Shown here: positions 1 through 11,779 of the stretch, piece after piece | How positions within the stretch are numbered: position 1 is the first letter of the stretch | Layout of the letters: every line of letters begins with the position of its first letter | NCBI GenBank assembly: GCA_032209605.1 | Contig: JASFXZ010000020.1 | Location: forward strand, 1,805,501-1,869,500 | Direction of reading: 5' to 3' | Source of the DNA: Mactromeris polynyma | Taxonomy: Eukaryota > Mollusca > Bivalvia > Venerida > Mactridae | DNA length: 64,000 nt | Position numbers and translations under genes: made by a program | The notes under the pieces: generated by a model | Seen by the model: the letters and a program-made list of their open reading frames with translations, nothing else | The model's database searches: none | Told to the model about the DNA's origin: nothing

Positions 1-3000
1 AATGACAATACTTCTGACATGACATGAGTCAGTGAACATAACAAATGACAACACTTCTGACGTGACATGAGTCAGTCAACAGAACAAATGACAACACTTC
101 TGATATGACATGAGTCAGTCAACAGAACAAATGACAATACTTCTGACATGACATGAGTCAGTCAACAGAACAAATGACAACACTTCTGACGTCACGAGTC
201 AGTGAACAGAACAAATGACAACACTTCTGATATGACATGAGTCAGTGAACAGAACAAATGACAACACTTCTGACATGACATGAGTCAGTGAACAGAACAA
301 ATGACAATACTTCTGATATGACATGAGTCAGTGAACAGAACAAATGACAATACTTCTGACGTGGCATGAGTCAGTGAACAGAACAAGTGACAATACTTCT
401 GATATGACATGAGTCAGTGAACAGAACAAGTGACAATACTTCTGACATGACATGAGTCAGTGAACAGAACAAATGACAATACTTCTGACGTGACATGAGT
501 CAGTGAACAGAACAAATGACAATACTTCTGATATGACATGAGTCAGTGAACAGAACAAGTGACAATACTTCTGACATGACATGAGTCAGTGAACAGAACA
601 AATGACAACACTTCTGACATGACATGAGTCAGTGAACAGAACAAATGACAACACTTCTGACATGACATGAGTCAGTCAACAGAACAAATGACAATACTTC
701 TGACATGACATGAGTCAGTCAACATAACAAATGACAACACTTCTGACATGACATGAGTCAGTGAACAGAACAAGTGACAACACTTCTGACATGACATGAG
801 TCAGTGAACATAACAAATGACAATACTTCTGATATGACATGAGTCAGTGAACATAACAAATGACAACACTTCTGACATGACATGAGTCAGTCAACAGAAC
901 AAATGACAATACTTCTGACATGACATGAGTCAGTCAACAGAACAAATGACAACACTTCTGACATGACATGAGTCAGTGAACAGAACAAGTGATAACACTT
1001 CTGACATGACATGAGTCAGTGAACATAACAAATGACAACACTTCTGACATGACATGAGTCAGTCAACATAACAAATGACAACACTTCTGACATGACATGA
1101 GTCAGTGAACAGAACAAATGACAACACTTCTGACATGACATGAGTCAGTGAACAGAACAAATGACAATACTTCTGACATGACATGAGTCAGTGAACAGAA
1201 CAAATGACAACACTTCTGACATGACATGAGTCAGTGAACAGAACAAATGACAATACTTCTGACATGACATGAGTCAGTGAACAGAACAAATGACAACACT
1301 TCTGACATGACATGAGTCAGTGAACAGAACAAATGACAATACTTCTGATATGACATGAGTCAGTCAACATAACAAATGACAACACTTCTGACATGACATG
1401 AGTCAGTCAACATAACAAATGACAACACTTCTGACATGACATGAGTCAGTCAACAGAACAAATGACAATACTTCTGATATGACATGAGTCAGTGAACAGA
1501 ACAAATGACAACACTTCTTACATGACATGAGTCAGTGAACATAACAAATGACAACACTTCTGACATGACATGAGTCAGTGAACATAACAAATGACAACAC
1601 TTCTGACATGACATGAGTCAGTGAACATAACAAATGACAACACTTCTGACATGACATGAGTCAGTGAACAGAACAAATGACAACACTTCTGACATGACAT
1701 GAGTCAGTCAACATAACAAATGACAACACTTCTGACATGACATGAGTCAGTCAACAGAACAAATGACAATACTTCTGATATGACATGAGTCAGTGAACAG
1801 AACAAATGACAATACTTCTGACATGACATGAGTCAGTGAACATAACAAATGACAATACTTCTGATATGACATGAGTCAGTCAACAGAACAAATGACAATA
1901 CTTCTGACATGACATGAGTCAGTGAACATAACAAATGACAATACTTCTGATATGACATGAGTCAGTGAACAGAACAAATGACAACACTTCTGACATGACA
2001 TGAGTCAGTGAACAGAACAAATGACAATACTTCTGACATGACATGAGTCAGTGAACAGAACAAATGACAACACTTCTGACATGACATGAGTCAGTGAACA
2101 GAACAAATGACAATACTTCTGATATGACATGAGTCAGTCAACATAACAAATGACAACACTTCTGACATGACATGAGTCAGTCAACATAACAAATGACAAC
2201 ACTTCTGACATGACATGAGTCAGTCAACAGAACAAATGACAATACTTCTGATATGACATGAGTCAGTGAACAGAACAAATGACAACACTTCTGACATGAC
2301 ATGAGTCAGTGAACATAACAAATGACAACACTTCTGACATGACATGAGTCAGTGAACAGAACAAATGACAACACTTCTGACATGACATGAGTCAGTGAAC
2401 AGAACAAATGACAACACTTCTGACATGACATGAGTCAGTCAACAGAACAAATGACAATACTTCTGACATGACATGAGTCAGTCAACATAACAAATGACAA
2501 CACTTCTGACATGACATGAGTCAGTGAACATAACAAATGACAACACTTCTGATATGACATGAGTCAGTGAACAGAACAAATGACAACACTTCTGACATGA
2601 CATGAGTCAGTCAACATAACAAATGGCAACACTTCTGACATGACATGAGTCAGTCAACAGAACAAATGACAACACTTCTGACATGACGAGTCAGTCAACA
2701 GAACAAATGACAATACTTCTGACATGACATGAGTCAGTGAACAGAACAAATGACAACACTTCTGACATGACATGAGTCAGTCAACAGAACAAATGACAAC
2801 ACTTCTGATATGACATGAGTCAGTCAACAGAACAAATGACAACACTTCTGACATGACATGAGTCAGTCAACAGAACAAATGACAACACTTCTGACATGAC
2901 ATGAGTCAGTCAACAGAACAAATGACAACACTTCTGACGTGACATGAGTCAGTGAACAGAACAAATGACAATACTTCTGACATGACATGAGTCAGTGAAC

Positions 3001-3135
3001 AGAACAAATGACAACACTTCTGACATGACATGAGTCAGTGAACAGAACAAATGACAACACTTCTGACGTGACGAGTCAGTGAACAGAACAAATGACAACA
3101 CTTCTGACGTGACGAATCAGTGAACAGAACAAATG
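1..3135. repeat. 43-bp minisatellite, about 73 copies
   Basis: A head-to-tail array with a 43-bp period runs from the left window edge (so it is truncated there) to about 3135. Each unit contains ACTTCTGACATGACATGAGT followed by CAGTGAACA. Variation is confined to a few positions: ACAC/ATAC, ACATG/ATATG/CGTG, GTGAAC/GTCAAC and AGAAC/ATAAC. The last two units are degraded. Nearly every unit holds TGAGTCA, a perfect AP-1/TRE core. It lies downstream of gene A exon 2 on the minus strand, so it probably sits in gene A's next intron or 3' flank. Confidence 0.97.
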
Positions 3136-3231
3136 GTAATTTTGAGCAATGATATTACAAATAAGATGTGCTATTTAGCGGAGATAACTTTTGAGGTGAG
3201 AGATCGTTGCTCAATGTAGTTAAAAAGTATA

Positions 3232-3414
3232 TACAGTCGGATCTCGTTTATTGGACAACCTTCTATCCCAATACTTGGTATCATCAGAAATTAATATCAG
3301 GTCCCGGTGTATTGTTTTAGGAATGCCGAACTGAAATGGGCTATTCGAAACGATATATCATTCGAAATAAGTTTTCGGGTTCGGATGAATCCGAATGAAC
3401 GAGGCCCGATTGTA
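3232..3414. mobile_element. MITE, pogo/Tigger-like ends (copy 1)
   Basis: About 180 bp with inverted ends: TACAGTCGGATCTCGTTTAT at the left and GAATGAACGAGGCCCGATTGTA at the right (read inverted). Inner blocks such as CAACCTTCTATCC, GAAATGGGCTATTCGAAAC and TTTCGG are shared with the copies near 6005, 22276, 30985, 33812 and 48442. TA flanks and the CAGTCGGACCTCG-type end resemble Tigger/pogo termini; the family name is inference. Confidence 0.7.
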
Positions 3415-3514
3415 TTTTCACAACAGGATAACTGTCAATGATGTTTAAAAATTTTGTTGCTCAAGAGAGGGCCGCTCTGTATGTGTTTCATTTTATATAT
3501 GAGAGATGATATGG

Positions 3515-3735
3515 GATTAACAACCTATTTTGTAAGTGACGTCATTTCATTAAAACCCAAAACATAAAGTCACTATTTGCAAGCAGGAAACAATATTTAC
3601 TCCATATGATCAATTCGTTTTCATATTGCCATATGGGGCAAATATTGCTTACATGGTGTCGTCACGTGTGGCGTTGTTTTGAAATGACGTCACTTCAAGA
3701 AGAGGTTGGAAATCGTACATCAGCGCTCATATGTA
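3515..3735. mobile_element. Palindromic MITE with CRE-like ends (copy 1)
   Basis: Contains GTGACGTCATTTC near the left end and GAAATGACGTCACTTC near the right end, as inverted ends around a core reading CAATATTTACTCCATA and CATATTGCCATATGGGGCAA. Related copies are at 11170-11320 (partial) and 43660-43915 (best preserved). This copy stops just before the donor site of gene A exon 2. Confidence 0.6.
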
Positions 3736-3740
3736 CTTAC

Positions 3741-6700
3741 ATTTTGTCCATAAGTTTCGATGTCTCGAACTATATAATCGATGCTTTTATCATCAGTTTT
3801 AATTATCCAGTTTGGGTCTTTCGAATTTCCTGAATACAATTCCGCTGTTATTTTGTACTTCTCAGAACGAACTGAAACAAAATAGTTGAAACAGTAGATG
3901 TAAGTAACAATACTACTTCTACTGCTGTTATTGCGGTTACTGTTACTCTGCTGTTATTGCTGTTGTTACTACTACTGCATCTGCTACGGCTGCTACTGCT
4001 GCTGCTACTGTTACTGTAACTGTTACTTCTGTTGTTACTGCTTCTACTGATGTTGCTGTAACTGCTGCTGTTACTACTACTGCTACTGTTACTGCTGCTG
4101 ATGTTACTGCTACTACTGTTGTTGCTGCTACTACTGCTGTTACTGCTACTACTGCTGTTACTGCTACTACTGTTGTTACTGCTACTACTGCTGTTGCTGC
4201 TACTACTGCTGTTACTGCTACTACGGCTGTTACTGCTACTACTGCTGTTACTGCTACTTCTGTTGTTACTGTTGTTACTGCTATTACTGTTGTTACTGCT
4301 ATTACTGTTGTTACTGCTTCTACTGTTGTTACTGTTGTTTTTTCATCTTTTACTGTTGTCACTGCTACTACTGTTGTTATTGCTACTCCTGCTGTTACTG
4401 TTACTCCTGTTGTTACTGTTACTACTGCTGTTACTGCTACTCATGCTATTACTGCTACTACTGCTGTTATTGCTACTACTGCTGTTATTGTTACTACTGC
4501 TGTTGCTGTTACTACTGCTGTTACTGCTACTACTGCTGTTATTGCTACTCCTGCTGTTACTGCTACTACTGCTGTTATTGCTACTACTGCTGTTACTGTT
4601 ACTACTGCTGCTGCTGTTACTGCTACTACTGCTTTTACTGCTCCTCCTGCTGTTACTGCTACTACTGCTGTTACTGTTACTCCTGCTGTTACTGCTACTC
4701 CTGCTGTTACTGCTACTACTGATGTTACTGCTACTCCTGCTGTTACTGCTACTACTGCTGTTACTGTTACTTCTGCTGCTGCTGTTACTGCTACTACTGT
4801 TACTGATGCTACTACTGTTACTGCTGCTACTGCTGTTACTGCTATTGTTTTTACTGCTACTGCTGTTACTTCTACTGCTGCTGTTGCTGTTACCGCTACT
4901 GATGTATAACTTCTCTTGCGTGGTTCTCTCTAGAACAATTATCCCGTCATCAAAATGCACTATTGATTTAACTTCTCCTGGGAACCAACGAAGCAGTCGA
5001 GGTTTGCATTTCCTAAAGAGTTTTCCACTGAAATGGTTGTAGTATTACACAAGTACTCAACTGTTTCCCTCTCAAGATGAACAATGGCGAGTGCAAGTCT
5101 CATTAATAAAGTTGGTATAATAATTTATAAAGTTGTTACATTAATTATGAACTACACACGCATTTATCATTTCCTCGCTTAAATGTCATCTTACACAATG
5201 CACAAAGACATTATGCGAGATGGTTAGAAGAAATTAATTTGTCGTGTCGTTGTTGGAGATATAGAGAAAATTACAGTAGGATCTCACTTAAATACCACTT
5301 CGATATTACGACCGTCTCTCTGATAAGGCCGTATGTTATAGGCCAGGTTTAAAAAAATTATTCCATATTTTCACTCAATAATCAGACCACCTCTACACTG
5401 AGACCAACTTTTTTCAGAACCAATATGGTGGTCTTACTATTGAGGTTTTACAATACTACAAACTGTTAGATATCTCATAACAACGCTGTTTAACGTTTAT
5501 TTTCAGTGCTAGAAGTTTTGCATAACTGCCCAATAAAAACATGGACTTGAACTGGCCGATAAATGTTTTAATATATACAGGTAATGATGTGAATCTGTTT
5601 GAATAATATCAATGTTTAGTAGCTCGCCATGTTTGCTCTGTCTGTAGAGCACCTGTCTGCCAACCATGAGGTCGTAAGTTCGAATCGCTGGTGAAGTTTG
5701 TATTCTCCGTGACAATTGACTGACTGTAAAACATCCTGAGTGACCTCACGTCCGGTGACTGACTGCAAAACATCCTGAGTGACGTCACGTCCGGTGACTG
5801 ACTGCAAAACACCCAGCGTCAATTGTCCTTCAACTCTGATACACGTATACTTATGTGGCAGTTGTCAGTTGTAACACATAACATAACCATGCTTATAATA
5901 CAATAGACAGGAACAATTAATCAGTGTTGTTTTGACAACTTGTCGTCAGTATTCAACAGAATGTCGCAAAATATTATATTAGATCCAAATTAGACTGTAC
6001 AATTTACAGTCAGACATCATTGCGTCGACAACCTTCTATTTAAAAGCTTGGTATCAGCCGAAATAAATATCAGGTCACGTTGTATCTTCATAGACACGTC
6101 GAATTGAAATGGGCTATTCGAAACAATGTATTTTTCGTAATAAAATATCCAATCCAATTAATTCGAATGAACATGGTCCGATTGTAGTAGATCCATGTTG
6201 GACTGTAACACGAATAATTAATAAGAGGTTGACGACATTTTTGCTGTTGTTGGGACGATAAATTGATGATGTTGTCGAAGAGCGGTTGGTGTTGGAGGGA
6301 CGACCGCTCTGGAGGGAATGCATTGCGGGTGTTGGAGGGACGGCCGCTCTGGAGGGAATGCATTGCGGGTGTTGGAGGGACGACCGCTCTGGAGGGAATA
6401 CATTGCGGGTGTTGGAGGGACGGCCGCTCTGGAGGGAATGCATTGCGGGTTGTCTCATTAAGAAAACATTGTTTCATGCCACGTACAAATTACAAGCTTA
6501 AACAATAACTGTTTAAAATTACATTGAGACGTGTGCAATTTAAAACACTTGTATATTAGTATATAGCAGCCAAGAAAGTGTGGAGCAACTTGTTAATGCA
6601 ACAAGGATTAGGAAATAATCACATAATGATAAGAAAAATGTATAAGAAATGAATTTGTACAGAAAAATGCCAATGCGAGAGAATGGTGAGGAAATTAGAG

Positions 6701-8066
6701 AGTGAACAGTTTGTGAACAGCATGTGAAGTATGGAAGACATCCTAGCAATAGGTACAAATAACAATGTTCATTGAAGACCGTTTGAGACACTGAGAGCCA
6801 ACGATTAAGTTGTTTTTGATTTGGTTTAACACCATTTTTCAACATAGATTTCAGTTATATATGATACTAGTAATCAGTTTTCCTTGAATTAAAGGACAAC
6901 TAGTACAAGCACGCAGCTGACAACCTTCCACATGAATCTCAGGTGGAGGACAACTAGTACAAGCACGCAGCTGACAACCTTCCACATGAATCGCAGGTGG
7001 AGGACAACTAGTACAAGCACGCAGCTGACAACCTTCCACATGAATCGCAGGTGGAGGACAACTAGTACAAGCACGCAGCTGACAACCTTCCACATGAATC
7101 GCAGGTGGAGGACAACTAGTACAAGCACGCAGCTGACAACCTTCCACATGAATCGCAGGTGGAGGACAACTAGTACAAGCACGCAGCTGACAACCTTCCA
7201 CATGAATCGCAGGTGGAGGACAACTAGTACAAGCACGCAGCTGACAACCTTCCACATGAATCACAGGTGGAGGACAACTAGTACAAGCACGCAGCTGACA
7301 ACCTTCCACATGAATCGCATGTGGAGGACAACTAGTACAAGCACGCAGCTGACAACCTTCCACATGAATCACAGGTGGAGGACAACTAGTACAAGCACGC
7401 AGCTGACAACCTTCCACATGAATCGCAGGTGGAGGACAACTAGTACAAGCACGCAGCTGACAACCTTCCACATGAATCGCAGGTGGAGGACAACTAGTAC
7501 AAGCACGCAGCTGACAACCTTCCACATGAATCGCAGGTGGAGGACAAATAACCGAATTATACGGAAAGACATGACGTAGCCCACTTTGGAATCGAACCCA
7601 TTCCTCTCGGGTGACTGCCCAGAGCTCTACCAATTAAGCTAACCGAGAGGACTGCCAACGATAGGGCGGAAGTTAAGGGGACAGAAGGGGGAACAGTAGG
7701 GGATGGAAATGAGGTGTACAATATATAGCTTGTTGTGTCTCCCGCCCATTGTATGGCATAAAAATTAAATGCATCGCTGTGAGAATTCAGTGTCATCAAA
7801 TAACCAACAACAGTTCTCCATAATATATTTCTAACTTATTGGACTTTCGAAATCATGAGCAACTCTAATATAAAACGACTAAAATTTAATTTGAAATATA
7901 AATGCGGACGTTATAGAGTAACGTTCGTAGAACAAAGGTAAATGAAAACAAATCGAAACATACCTTTACTTGGAGGGGAATGGTGTGTGCCTATGTGGCT
8001 AGGTCCTGCGTGGATTATATTCACCAACAGAAATATAAACAGGCTGATAGCTCGCAAGAACGCCAT
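3741..8066 (-). CDS. Gene A: secreted SGxxxPxW-domain protein (5' two exons, partial)
   Basis: Two exons on the minus strand. Exon 1 (7964-8066) starts at ATG 8066 and encodes 34 residues beginning MAFLRAISLFIFLLVNIIHA, a clear signal peptide, then a His/Pro-rich stretch. It ends in phase 1 at a GTATGT donor. Exon 2 (3741-3871) follows a TTTCAG acceptor, completes the split codon and encodes 44 residues. These include SEKYKITAELYSG and DPNW, the SGxxxPxW motif of this family, and end in phase 0 at GTAAGT. The layout, phases and SEKYxITA core match gene B exactly. The expected LGYxGF exon is not found between 3140 and 3740, so it should lie beyond the 43-bp array, outside the window. Intron 1 (about 4.1 kb) holds several arrays and MITEs. 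Function is unknown; secretion is inferred from the signal peptide. Confidence 0.72.
3905..4905. repeat. Compound trinucleotide/hexanucleotide microsatellite (CTG/TAC/TGT)
   Basis: About 1 kb built from ACTGCT, GTTACT, ACTACT and similar triplets, e.g. GTTACTGCTACTACTGCTGT. Because the period is a multiple of three, all frames stay open and give long poly-Leu, Val/Thr or Ser/Asn frames. None has codon or splice evidence, so this is a simple repeat in intron 1 of gene A. Confidence 0.95.
5273..5455. mobile_element. MITE-like repeat, 'taagaccacc' type (copy 1)
   Basis: Begins ACAGTAGGATCTCACTTAAA and ends TGGTGGTCTTACTATTGAGG, so the ends are roughly inverted. Similar sequence occurs at 25285-25500, 30190-30310, 36826-37000 and 48845-48935. 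Family unknown; a second Tigger-like MITE is possible. Confidence 0.45.
5618..5820 (+). mobile_element. tRNA-headed SINE-like piece with 39-bp tandem tail
   Basis: The segment 5618-5698 reads like a tRNA-derived head: TGTAGAGCACCTGTCTGCCA (box A/anticodon region), then AAGTTCGAATCGCTGG (box B). From 5705 to 5817 about 2.5 copies of a 39-bp unit follow, containing GACTGACTGCAAAACATCCT and the CRE core TGACGTCA. It does not fold as a complete functional tRNA as far as I can read. Confidence 0.6.
6005..6186. mobile_element. MITE, pogo/Tigger-like ends (copy 2)
   Basis: Same family as 3232-3414. Starts TTACAGTCAGACATCATTG, keeps CAACCTTCTAT and GAAATGGGCTATTCGAAACA, and ends GAATGAACATGGTCCGATTGTA. 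More diverged at the left end. Confidence 0.65.
6288..6450. repeat. 40-bp minisatellite, about 4 copies
   Basis: Unit contains GTGTTGGAGGGACGACCGCT then CTGGAGGGAATGCATTGCGG, with an alternating GACC/GGCC variant. Lies in intron 1 of gene A. Short open frames here are period artefacts. Confidence 0.93.
6890..7552. repeat. 54-bp minisatellite, about 12 copies
   Basis: Unit contains AGTACAAGCACGCAGCTGAC then AACCTTCCACATGAATCGCA and GGTGGAGGACAACT. Copies are nearly identical (rare CGCA/CACA/CTCA and AGGTGG/ATGTGG changes). The unit is 18 codons long, so several frames are open for 200 codons or more. It directly abuts the tRNA-like head at 7565-7652. The GGTGGAGGACAA motif recurs in the 42-bp array at 44778 and near 56330. 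Confidence 0.96.
7565..7652 (-). mobile_element. tRNA-like SINE head
   Basis: On the minus strand it reads GTTAGCTTAATTGGTAGAGC (box A) and GGGTTCGATTCC (box B), with a loop CTGGGCAGTCACCC between. The flanks do not pair as a full acceptor stem, so it is a tRNA-derived repeat head, not a tRNA gene. The 54-bp array follows it on the minus strand. Confidence 0.6.
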
Positions 8067-8154
8067 CTTTCGTCTGCTTGAGGAAGATGTGCGCAAAATA
8101 TACCTGCCTGTCAACGTTATTTTATGCACTTCCCAAAATAGATTTTATTGCACT

Positions 8155-8182
8155 GCATGAGGGGCGTATCAAAACCATTGCA
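8155..8182 (-). promoter_or_regulatory. Conserved 5' element of gene A
   Basis: The plus strand reads GCATGAGGGGCGTATCAAAAC about 90 bp upstream of the gene A ATG. Gene B has the near match GTATGAGGGGTGTGTCAAAA at the same distance (29005-29030). On the coding strand this is a CACCC/CGCCCC-like box. Regulatory role is inferred from conservation between the two paralogues. Confidence 0.45.
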
Positions 8183-8288
8183 TTCCTTAAAAACAATTTA
8201 TGAATTGACATTAAAAATATAATTTTGAATCTTTTCCCCAATATTATGCATAGCTTTGAGAACGAAAATAGTACGCGTAAATGTTTTT

Positions 8289-9318
8289 ACGGAACATCCT
8301 CTCCACAGTCACGCCCTATGGGAGACATCCTCTCCACAGTCACGCCCTATGGGAGACATCCTCTCCACAGTCACGCCCTATGGGAGATATCCTCTCCACA
8401 GTCACGCCCTATGGGAGACATCCTCTCCACAGTCACGCCCTATGGGAGACATCCTCTCCACAGTCACGCCCTATGGGATATATCCTCTCCACAGTCACGC
8501 ACTATGGGAGACATCCTCTCCACAGTCACGCCCTATGGGAGACATCCCCTCCACAGTCACGACCTATGGGAGACATCCCCTCAACAGCCACGCCCTATGG
8601 GAGACATCCTCTCCACAGTCACGCCCTATGGGAGATATCCTTTCCACAGTCACGCCCTATGGGAGACATCCTCTCCACAGTCACGCCCTATGGGAGACAT
8701 CCTCTCCACAGTCACGCCCTATGGGAGACATCCTCTCCACAGTCACGCCCTATGGGAGACATCCTCTCCACAGTCACGACCTATGGGAGACATCCTCTCC
8801 ACAGTCACGACCTATGGGAGACATCCTCTCCACAGACACGACCTATGGGAGACATCCTCACCACAGTCACGACCTATGGGAGACATCCTCTCCACAGTCA
8901 CGCCCTATGGGAGACATCCTCTCCACAGTCACGCCCTATGGGAGACATCCTCTCCACAGTCACGCCCTATGGGAGACATCCACTTCAAGGTAACGCCCTA
9001 TGGGAGACATCCTCTCCACAGCCACGCCCTATGGGAGACATCCCCTCAACAGCCACGCCCTATGGGAGACATCTCCTCAACAGCCACGCCCTATGGGAGA
9101 CATCCCCTCAACAGTCACGCCCTATGGGAGACATCCCCTCAACAGTCACGCCCTATGGGAGACATCCCCTCAACAGTCACGCACTATGGGAGACATCCCC
9201 TCAACAGTCACGCCCTATGGGAGACATCCCCTCAACAGCCACGCCCTATGGGAGACATCCTCTCCACAGCCACGCCCTATGGGAGACATCCTCTCCAAAG
9301 CCACGCCCTGTGGGAGAC
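8289..9318. repeat. 31-bp minisatellite, about 33 copies
   Basis: Unit contains CCTCTCCACAGTCACGCCCT then ATGGGAGACAT. The second half (from about 9010) switches to a CCTCAACAGCCACGCC variant in blocks. Since 31 is not a multiple of three but the unit lacks stops, all plus frames stay open, giving frames of up to 444 codons. It lies 220 bp upstream of gene A's ATG. Confidence 0.96.
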
Positions 9319-9319
9319 G

Positions 9320-9985
9320 CACATTTTGGCTGTTATTGAGAAGTTATTGGTTCAGCGAGGTTTTATTGTGACTAAGTCTTATTGCATGATTTCATTGATG
9401 ATGTTTCTCTGGGATCTGTGTGGGGAGTCATTGTCTTTTGTTCCCTGTACAAACTCCTTCCTTTACTCCGGAGACGTAGTTGCTTTAGATGGGGCTGCTC
9501 TGGAGAGGTTGTTGTTCAAGAGAGGGCCGCTCTTGAGAACTTGCAGTGTACGTGTTTAAATAGGATTGTTTTAACCTTGTAAATGGTTCAGTGATGGGAA
9601 GGCTGTACAAATCAATTACACGGACATCGTGATAAATTAATATCAACTTGATCCACTATTATTATGTGTTTCTATCATTGATCAGACTACAGTAAAATAG
9701 AACAGAAGGAGATGGTCACGAGTCTATCGTAAATGTGTATAACTATATAGAAGGGATAAAGGGAGAGAACTGTAGAAGGGATAAAGGAGATAACTCATGA
9801 CAATCTCCTGTGAATAGGACTGACAACTTTTTGAACAGCCCATACTGTGTTGTCTGCTATTGTTAGATGCTCTGTGGGGATAATCGACCAAGGTTATGTC
9901 TATTTACACGATGTTTTACATTGTTTAATGCCATAGACAGACGTCATATTTTATTATATTTTACATGTTAAATCATCGTCCGTGG
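9320..9985. other. Spacer with repeat debris
   Basis: No gene seen. It contains a piece with GGAGAGGTTGTTGTTCAAGA and GAGGGCCGCTCT, resembling short dispersed pieces near 3458, 33525, 37325 and 43620. It also contains two copies of GAAGGGATAAAGG (9749-9795), a motif seen again at 22984. Confidence 0.4.
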
Positions 9986-9990
9986 TTTCT

Positions 9991-10056
9991 GTTGAGCCAA
10001 TGGTGAGCGAGGAGGTGACTTAAATGTCCAATCAAGTAGCAGCAAATTGTAAGTAA
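9991..10056. promoter_or_regulatory. CCAAT-box block shared with 30650-30707
   Basis: Reads GAGCCAATGG, then GTCCAATCAAGTAGCAGCAA and ATTGTAAGTAA. The block at 30650-30707 has the same order: AGCCAATGG, GACCAATCAAGTTGCTGCAA, ATTGTAAGTAA. On the plus strand the pair of CCAAT boxes followed by a GTAAGTAA donor looks like a promoter plus 5' UTR exon. It also lies about 1.9 kb upstream of minus-strand gene A, so it may be bidirectional. Confidence 0.4.
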
Positions 10057-10059
10057 ATG

Positions 10060-11446
10060 AATCTTTGTTATCTACAAAACCTATATACGGAACACGATTA
10101 TGACCATGAAACAATGTTCCTTATACCAGTGTTCACGATATTTATAATGTGAATCAAGTGCTAAAATTGTGTTCCTTGTATCAAATTGTTCTTTATAGTG
10201 GTGTTCGTTATTGTAAGTTCAATTTAACGCCTCTTCTTGACCGTGTAAGCGGTGTACTTACTGTAGAAACACTTTAAATATATACTATGCTCATTTTTTG
10301 TTAATTTGTTTAATTAACCAAACATGAAAAATAAATTCCTATGGTTAAAACATTACTAAACATGCATTTATAAAGAATGAACTCATAATGTATTAATCCA
10401 TATTTGTTGAAGAAAGATGTTTGTACATCATAAAATTTAAAAAGGCTATTTTACAGGTTTTGACTGTAAGTAATATGATAAAAAAGGATTTTTTCAATCG
10501 GTTTTACATTGCAATGGCTCTTATTAAAGATGTTTTAGCCGATGTAACAACAAAACTGGATATAGCCAATTCAAACATTTTATGTTCAGATGAGCCAGAC
10601 ACATGTACATCTTTAAAAGTAAAACATAACATTTTTCAAGATTTTCATTTCAAACACATCACGCAACCTACAAAACAGCTGCAAATTCCACAAAACATGG
10701 GCTATTTGACTCGATTTAACATGTACAAAAATAAAGTTGGACGCCATTTTGTTACCAGTAAGCGGTACATATAGAGACATCTCCTCTAGAAAAATGTCCT
10801 GTTGTAAACATTGTCTTTAAATTTGATGGGATGATTATTACTCTAACACCGCTTTGTTACTGCAGCGTAGCAGAAGATAAGAATGTTTTTAGAGATTTTT
10901 GAGCTGTAAGGAGGAATAGCCCAATGAAAATGATTGTTTACAGAAAATTTCAATGATAAAAATAGACTACAGTATTGAAAAGGCCATAACTTCATAAGAA
11001 AGCTCATTGTTGTCACTTTGATGGATTCCACGGATTGCGGGAAATTTGGACATCGCAATATAAAAACTTCCGGTATGTAAATGACATGACGTTATAGATA
11101 TTTGGATGTCTCGGATTACACCGGTCACTAGTATACACCGGTAACAGGGTCATAGACCCTACTGACAATAAGCAATATTTGCTCTATGTGGCAATATGAA
11201 ACCGAAGTTACCATATGGATTAAATAGTGTTTCCTAATTGCAAATAGTGACATCACATGTTGCGTTTTCTTGAAATGACGTCACTTACAGAAGAGGTTGT
11301 AAATCCCTTAGCGGCGCATTGCATTAAAAAAAAAAAAGACTAGTTTAAAGAGGGGTAGGGTACGACTTCATCACGGCATAATGTGATTCATATGTTGACA
11401 TAAAAATTACCTGGTCATGAGTATGATTATGTTTGTGTGACGAATG
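10060..11446. other. AT-rich spacer, one unsupported 117-codon frame, partial MITE
   Basis: The plus-strand frame 10421-10774 (from MYIIKFKK) shows no family motif, no signal peptide and no convincing splice context. It is not called as a gene. 11170-11320 is a partial copy of the palindromic MITE (GTGACATCACATGTTGCG and GAAATGACGTCACTTACAGA). The rest is featureless. Confidence 0.4.
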
Positions 11447-11779
11447 TTAAGGCCCGGTCACACCGCCCGAACTTTGTTGGAGCGTTCCTTGAACGGTAGG
11501 GAGAGGGGACCGAATTTCGACAACGCTCGTCACCGCGCACAAAATGGGAAAAAATCGAAAACACGGGCGTTGCCTTAGCGGTGCACCGCTGAAGCCGGCG
11601 TTGCTATAGCGTTGGCTTAACGGTAGCGAGCGGCAGCGAGCGTTGGTTTAGCGGTGACACGAGCGTTGATAGAGCGGCGTTGGTTTAGCGGCATACCGCT
11701 TTTGACTACGGAGCTGAACGGATCGCTTTGATAGAAATTCTGATAGATTTTTGATAGAAGTCGATAGTTGAAGTTCATC

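Noticed and set aside
4101..5042. Long poly-Leu frame (and Ser/Asn and Val/Thr frames on the other strand)
   Set aside because: Pure triplet-repeat microsatellite in an intron; all frames are open for the same reason and there is no start or splice context.
8225..9559. Frames of up to 444 codons in the 31-bp array
   Set aside because: All three plus frames encode the same shifted repeat peptides; the unit simply lacks stop codons.
10421..10774. 117-codon plus frame starting MYIIKFKKAILQ
   Set aside because: AT-rich composition, no recognisable motif, no good splice sites; likely chance.
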